This document shows, piece after piece, positions 58,881 to 64,000 of a stretch of 64,000 bases of DNA. This DNA comes from Paguma larvata. Its lineage: Eukaryota > Chordata > Mammalia > Carnivora > Viverridae. Location of the stretch: NCBI GenBank assembly GCA_030068075.1, contig CM057832.1, forward strand, positions 81,590,002-81,654,001. Direction: 5' to 3'. The notes under the pieces are model-generated. The model ran no database searches, was not told the DNA's origin, and saw only the letters and a list, made by a program, of their open reading frames with translations. Position 1 is the first letter of the stretch; the number at the start of each line of letters is the position of its first letter. A program made the translations under genes and the position numbers.

Positions 58881-59863
58881 ATGTTCCCTTTGCTTTACAT
58901 CCTCACCAGTGCTTGTTATTTCTTATCTTTTTGGTAATAGCCTTCTTAACAGGTGTGAGGTGATACCTTCCTGTGGTTTTGATTTGCATTTCTCAGATGA
59001 TTAGGGATGTTGAGCATTTTTCCATGTACCTATTGGTCATCTGTAACCTTTTTTTGGGAAAAATGTATGTTCAGATCCTCGGCCCATTTCCTAATCAGAG
59101 TGTTTATTTGTTATTGAGTTCTATATGTTCTTTTACATATTTTGGATATTTACCCTTTTTCAGATAAATGATTTGCAAATATTTTATCCCATTCAGTAGA
59201 CTGCCTATTCATTTTGTTGATGGTTTCCTTTGCTATACACAAGCTTTTTAATTTGAGGTAGTTCCTCTTGATTATTTTTGCTTTTTGTGTCAGGTCCAAA
59301 ACATCTTTATCAAAATGTATGTCAAGGAGCTTATTGCCTATGTTTTCTTACAGGAATTTTATGATTTCAGGTCTCAAATTCAAGTCTTTAATCCATTTTA
59401 AGTTACTTTTTGTATATGGTGTCAGATAGAGTCCAGTTTTATTTGTTTGCAAGTGGCTGTTTAGTTTTCCCAGCATAATTTACTGAAGAGACTATCTTTT
59501 CTGCATTGTACATTTTTACCTCATTTGTCATAAAGTGTCTATATATGAGTGGGTTTACTTCTGGGCTTCTTAGTTTGTTCTACCGATCTCTGTGTCTGTT
59601 CTTAGGCCACTACCATACTTTTTTATTTCCATGGTTTTGTAATACAGTTTGAAATAAGGGAGTGTGATGCTTTGTTCTTCCTTTTCAACATTGCTTTGGC
59701 TCCTTGGGGGTCGTCTGTGGTTCCATATAAATTTTAGGATTATTTTATTTCTGGGAAAAATGCCATTGGGATTTCAGTAGGGATGGCATTGAATCTATAG
59801 ATGGCTTTATGTAGTATGGATATTTTAACAATATTCTTCGAATCTATGAACATGGAATATATT
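58881..59863 (-). mobile_element. L1: L1 ORF2 fragment
   Basis: Minus-strand ORF2 landmarks: 'gtgaggtgataccttcctgt', 'gatttgcatttctcagatga', 'tatcccattcagtagactgc', 'ttgaatctatagatggcttt' and 'ttaacaatattcttcgaatc'. Its 3' end is missing on the left, where the half SINE lies. Confidence 0.85.
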
Positions 59864-60287
59864 AACATTTGTATAGTGTTTAGTTGCTTTAATTAATGTC
59901 TGATAATTTTCATTAACACAAGTATTTTCTCCATAATTTCTCAAAACCTTCTTGTGCATAGGAATAGTAGACAGCACTTCAGCATTGAGCTTGGGGGAGC
60001 ATTTTGAACAGCAGAATCACCAACAAAAAGCATTAAAAAAGTGAAAAACATGGTGCTAAATAGACTGTGAAAAGGACTTTTATCTACAATATAAGAGTTG
60101 AAACAAGAAGGCTGCGCATGGGCTGAGCGGAGAATAGGTGCTTTGACTTAAATTTTTCACTGGTGTGCACATGCCCGTGAATGACTATGAAAGCACCATG
60201 ACTATTGATTTTGAAGTTACAAAAAAGTTTTTATTGTGTGGGTAAGTTTGCAAATACAAAATTCACAAATAATTAAGATCATTTCTT
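59864..60287. other. Unassigned noncoding sequence
   Basis: No gene or repeat recognised. Confidence 0.4.
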
Positions 60288-60484
60288 AAAAAATTTTTTA
60301 ATGTTTATTTATTTTTGAGAGAGAGAGAGCAGGGGAGGGGCAGAGAGAGACACACACACACAGAATCTGAAGCAGGCTGTCAGCTGTCAGCACAGAGCCA
60401 GACATGGGTTCGAACTCACAAACCGTGAGATCATGACCTGAGCTGAAGTTGGACGCTCAACTGCCTGAGCCACTCAGGTGTCCC
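60288..60484 (-). mobile_element. SINEC_Fc: Carnivore SINE
   Basis: Near-consensus minus copy with a small (CA)n at 60350-60361 and a head ending 'gagccactcaggtgtccc'. Confidence 0.93.
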
Positions 60485-60559
60485 TGACGATCACCTGTAT
60501 AGCGTTTTCTGGGTACTTTCTTGTGAGTCAAGTACTGTATTAAGAAACGGATTTTTAAT

Positions 60560-60665
60560 AACCTCATAATAAACTCATTTTGCAGATGAAGCAGCTGTGG
60601 AATAATTAATCTTGCCCAAGAGCACACTGCTGATAGACGGTAGACCTGTGATTGGGAACACCTAT
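60560..60665 (-). mobile_element. MIR: MIR fragment
   Basis: 'cattttgcagatgaagcagc', 'ttgcccaagagcacactgct' and 'gacggtagacctgtgattgg'. Confidence 0.65.
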
Positions 60666-60714
60666 CTTTGCCTCTTGAGTCTGCTTATAAACAGTAGGCT
60701 GTATGGAAGAAACT

Positions 60715-60805
60715 GAGATGAGGAGGTTACGTTACTCAAGCCTTCCCAACTAGAAAGTGGTAGAGCAAGGACTTAGGATTTTTCCTTTAATTTAAAACCA
60801 TGCTC
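60715..60805 (-). mobile_element. MIR: MIR fragment, second
   Basis: 'gttactcaagccttcccaac' and 'tagaaagtggtagagcaagg' repeat the same MIR portion as the neighbour, so these are two MIRs side by side. Confidence 0.55.
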
Positions 60806-61427
60806 CTGACAGATCATCTGAGAGGATAGGGTGATGAATAGAAAGAAAGGAAAGGTGACCATCAAGACAAAGGGCTTATGTCATTTGGGGTTTTGTCCAT
60901 GCAGCTACGAGATGTAAACTATCAGTTTTGAAATTTGGCTTCTTGGCTTTGCTTAGACAGGACTCTAACATACAAATGAGGGTAAGCTCATCTTGATTTT
61001 TAAAATTCAAGCTATGTTTAATTTGAGATGATTACGAGAAGGTTAAGTAGGAAAGCAGAGTTGGCAATCATCTTTTAAAAGTTTTTTTGAAGGAGAAAAA
61101 GATTTTGCTCCTTTTTGACAGTTCTTTTGTGTCTATTGCTTTCGAGTCAAAGGTTTGGACAAACTAGAGGGGTTAAATAAATCCAGTGTTCTAGAAAATT
61201 TTCTGTATTTGCCTCTTTAATTCGTGAGCCATGTAAGGGAAATAATCTCTCCTTTTGGACAGGAGGAAATTGACACATTTTTTGTTGAAGACTAAATTTT
61301 TGTAAACATTTTATAAACATTTTTGTAAACATTTTGGAGGGTGATTTTGTGATAGGCATCCAATGTATATACTAGGAAATGTAGCTCAAGGATATAGATC
61401 TAAAAGTATATTTGACAGTATTTTCCT
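60806..61427. other. Unassigned noncoding sequence
   Basis: Three imperfect copies of ttttRtaaacatttt occur at about 61298-61336. Nothing else recognised. Confidence 0.4.
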
Positions 61428-61735
61428 TGAGAATATATATAATTAATATAATTTTAAAAATTATATATAAATAGCTTATAATATATAATAGAATTATATA
61501 TAAATATATAATTATACATAATATATACTTCACAGAATTATATGTAATATATAATTAATAATTATATATAAATATATAATAAATAATTATATATATATAA
61601 TTATATATAATATATAATAGAATTATATATAAACATATGTATAATATTTATATATAATGTAATATCATAAAACATAAATTCATATTATAAAATTAAATAA
61701 AAAATAAAATACTAATATATGTATATATTTTAATG
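61428..61735. repeat. AT-rich satellite-like tract
   Basis: About 300 bases of nearly pure A/T with repeated words such as 'aattatatataaatatataa' and 'atataatagaattatatata'. Several self-complementary TATAAT/ATTATA segments. Confidence 0.9.
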
Positions 61736-62084
61736 AGACATTGGAAATGGACAAAATGTCCAATGATAGGACACTGGTTAAATAGTTAAAACTATATGGT
61801 AAAATATTATGCACATGGCAGTAAATGTACAGCCTTTCTGTATTTATTTTACATATATTAATTTCAGTATAAAATATTTGAGAAAGTGTTAACTATATGA
61901 AAATATATTCATGATACTTTTAAGAGAAAAAGTCAGAAAATGTGTATATACTAGAATTCTTACAGAAAGATGTATGTTTGCCTTTGTGACAAAAGCTAAA
62001 AGGATAAACATAAAGTTGAGTATAGTTTCCCTGAAAAGCGTAATCATAGGTCAATTTTAGTTTTCCTTCTTTTGATAATATAAT
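61736..62084. other. Unassigned AT-rich sequence
   Basis: About 61740-61930 could be a tandem-adjacent old L1 piece ('aatgagacattggaaatgga'), but the match is not secure. Confidence 0.3.
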
Positions 62085-62194
62085 AGGTGAAAAAATTCCT
62101 TTGTTATATTTTTGCTTTAAAAATCTGGTCTGCAAATCTTTCTTTAATTGGGTCATATAGTCTATTTACATATATTGTAATTATTATTATTATT

Positions 62195-62398
62195 TCCTTT
62201 TTTAAATATTTATTTTTGAGGGAGAGCATAAACAAGGGAGGTGCAGAGAGAGAGAGGGGCAGACAATAGAATGCAAAGCAAGCTGCAGACTCTGAGCTGT
62301 CAGCACAGAGCCTGATGTGGAGCTTGAACTCATGAACTGTGAGAACAAGACCTGCACTGAAATCAGCTGCTTAACTGACTGAGCCACCCAGGCTCCCC
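62195..62398 (-). mobile_element. SINEC_Fc: Carnivore SINE inside the old L1
   Basis: Minus copy ending 'gagccacccaggctcccc'. tgtaattatt flanks at 62176-62185 and 62399-62408. Confidence 0.93.
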
Positions 62399-62472
62399 TG
62401 TAATTATTGATATATTTGAATTTATATTTTATTTTGTTGGCTGTATTTGGTCTATTAGTCTGATCTTTTGTG

Positions 62473-62656
62473 TTTTTTTTTTAAGATTTTTTTTTTAATG
62501 TTTATTTTGAGAGAGAGGGAAAGAGAGGGATCATGAGTAGGGGAGGGACAGAGAGAAAGAGAGAATCCCAAGAGCTCGATCTCACAAACCATGAGATCAT
62601 GACATGAGCTGAAATCAAGAGTTGAAGATTTAACTGACTGAGCACCCATATGCCCC
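62473..62656 (-). mobile_element. SINEC_Fc: Carnivore SINE inside the old L1, shortened
   Basis: Poly-T and (GA)n, then 'gagaatcccaagagctcgat' joins directly to 'ctcacaaaccatgagatcat', an internal deletion of about 40 bases. Confidence 0.9.
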
Positions 62657-62932
62657 TCTTATTTTCTTCTTTACTGGCCTTTTTAAGTTTATATTTTCAT
62701 TTTATTTTTTTCTTTTACTAGACTCTCTCTTCTCTTTTAGTGATTAGTTGTGAAATTAGTATATTCATGTGTCATTTACTAAGTAAATAAATCCGTATCT
62801 TCTTTTCAAACAAGAAAAAGTCCTTTAGAATACATTAACTCCTTTTACCCTATTCATGAATTACATGCTATGGTTGTATGTTTTATTTTTGTCAAAAGAT
62901 ATTATCATTTTTATTTAATATGGCTCATTTTC

Positions 62933-63143
62933 CTTTTTTTAACGTTTTTATTTATTTTTGAGAGATAGAGACAGAGTGTGAGCAGGGGAAGGGCAGAGAG
63001 AGAGGGAGACACAGAATCCGAAGCAGGCTCCAGGCTCTGAGCCATCAGCACAGAGCCCGACACAGGGCTCGAACTCACAAACCATGAGATCATGACCTGA
63101 GCCGAAGTCGGCCGCTTAACCAACTGAGTCATCCAGGCGCCTC
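62933..63143 (-). mobile_element. SINEC_Fc: Young-looking carnivore SINE
   Basis: Close to consensus, with an exact 17-base duplication (taatatggctcattttc) at 62916-62932 and 63144-63160. Confidence 0.97.
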
Positions 63144-63590
63144 TAATATGGCTCATTTTCATTTAACTTTACCTACATATACCCGTTCTTAGCTCTTCAT
63201 TCATCCTGTGTCTCCAATGTGCCGTCTGGAATCACTTTTCTTCTCCCTGAATTACATCCTTTAGAATTTACTTATGCTGGTTGCAAGCTCTCTAAGTTTT
63301 TGTTTGTCTGAAAGTGTCTTTATTTCACCTTCATTCCTGATGGATATTTTGTCAGGTATGGAATTTGGGGTTGGGATTTTTTTTTTACTTTCAGCACGTT
63401 GAACATAGGTGCTTTTGTCTGGCCACCATTATAGCTTTCAGCCTAACAGCCACACCTTGAATACAGTTAGTCTTTTCTCTCCGATTGCTTTTAAGATGTT
63501 CTTTTAGAATTAGGTGTTCTGAAGTACCTAAGTGTGGTTTTCTTTTTAATTATCCTGCTTGGGATTTGTTGACCTTCAGTGTAAGGCTGA

Positions 63591-64000
63591 ACTAAAAACA
63601 AACCTTGCTCCCAATTCATTTCCCATCCTTCCACTGAGAACCAGAAGGAAATTTCTCAGTTTCTCATTAGAGGAACAAAAGTAAAAGTTCCTGAGAAGTT
63701 GTAACCACACTGCCCCTCAATCATATTTGCAGCCTGAATTCACACTACTTGCACGGTCTGACAAAGACCTAAGAATGCAGTTTAAAGTGGTAACAGTATA
63801 GTAGGTCCCTTTACCCCCGAGCTTCTGATAGAAGCAAATGTAAATCTCTTCTTGAGAAAACCACTTTCATTCCATTTAGAAAAATAAGCAACTTACTGTC
63901 ATGATTCACTAAACATTGTAGGGAGAAAGTCATTATAAGTAAAAATGAGCAGAAACAACATATAGCAGAAAAACTTCAGATACTGGTGTTTTCAGGTATA
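63591..64000. other. Unassigned noncoding sequence
   Basis: No gene or repeat recognised up to the window edge. Confidence 0.4.

Larger units (their letters stand above)
62085..63590 (-). mobile_element. L1M: Old L1 fragment interrupted by three SINEs
   Basis: Minus-strand landmarks: 'gtctatttacatatattgta', 'tgaaagtgtctttatttcac', 'tcattcctgatggatatttt', 'ttactttcagcacgttgaac' and 'cctgcttgggatttgttgac'. Fits the same L1 portion as 52500-52800. No intact frame. Confidence 0.7.

Noticed and set aside
4651..63143. tRNA-like heads of the SINEs, considered as tRNA genes
   Set aside because: They carry A- and B-box-like parts but diverge from a functional tRNA cloverleaf and continue into SINE bodies and tails.

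Overview
This is nuclear DNA of a carnivore mammal, most likely a felid. About 35 copies of a tRNA-Lys-type SINE are visible. Most have the felid form (SINEC_Fc/CAN-SINE), with the minus-strand signature 'tttatttatttttgagag ... gagatcatgacctgag ... gagccacccaggcgcccc'. L1 fragments, old mammalian MIR/L2 and MER5A-type DNA transposons are also present. The sequence is AT-rich and CpG-poor. I recognise no protein-coding gene, rRNA, tRNA gene, CRISPR array or bacterial-style operon. Nearly all open reading frames are repeat-derived or chance frames.

Layout. 0-9.8 kb: mostly unassigned sequence with old DNA transposon pieces, a G-quadruplex-like run, a twin-primed L1 nested in a MER5A (5.5-6.4 kb) and two SINEs stacked at one target (7.2-7.55 kb). 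9.8-14.9 kb: one old minus-strand L1, broken by five SINEs. 15-22.6 kb: SINE-dense, with MIRs, a split old repeat and an L1+SINE composite that share one target duplication. 22.6-34.8 kb: no carnivore SINE at all, only MIRs, one MER5A and an old plus-strand L1 (28.2-30.25 kb); one possible noncoding exon lies at 24.7 kb. 34.5-40.5 kb: an L2 split by a SINE, short L1 and SINE pieces, and unassigned sequence. 40.5-45.8 kb: old plus-strand L1 sequence interrupted by a palindromic SINE pair and about 1.1 kb of non-L1 DNA. 46.2-47.5 kb: nested minus-strand L1 pieces. 50.4-54.9 kb: a minus-strand L1 that keeps its 5' end but lacks its 3' end. 55-58.7 kb: mostly unassigned, with a large CCTT-type microsatellite. 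58.8-63.6 kb: minus-strand L1 pieces, SINEs and an AT-rich satellite-like tract.

Nothing acts as a gene system. The most notable large-scale signals are the orientation bias of the SINEs (32 minus, 3 plus by eye), which would fit an intron of a plus-strand gene, and the 12-kb SINE-free gap. I found no convincing undescribed system. Repeat names come from remembered consensus sequences, not from a database search, and edges are usually good to about 5-20 bases unless a target duplication fixes them.
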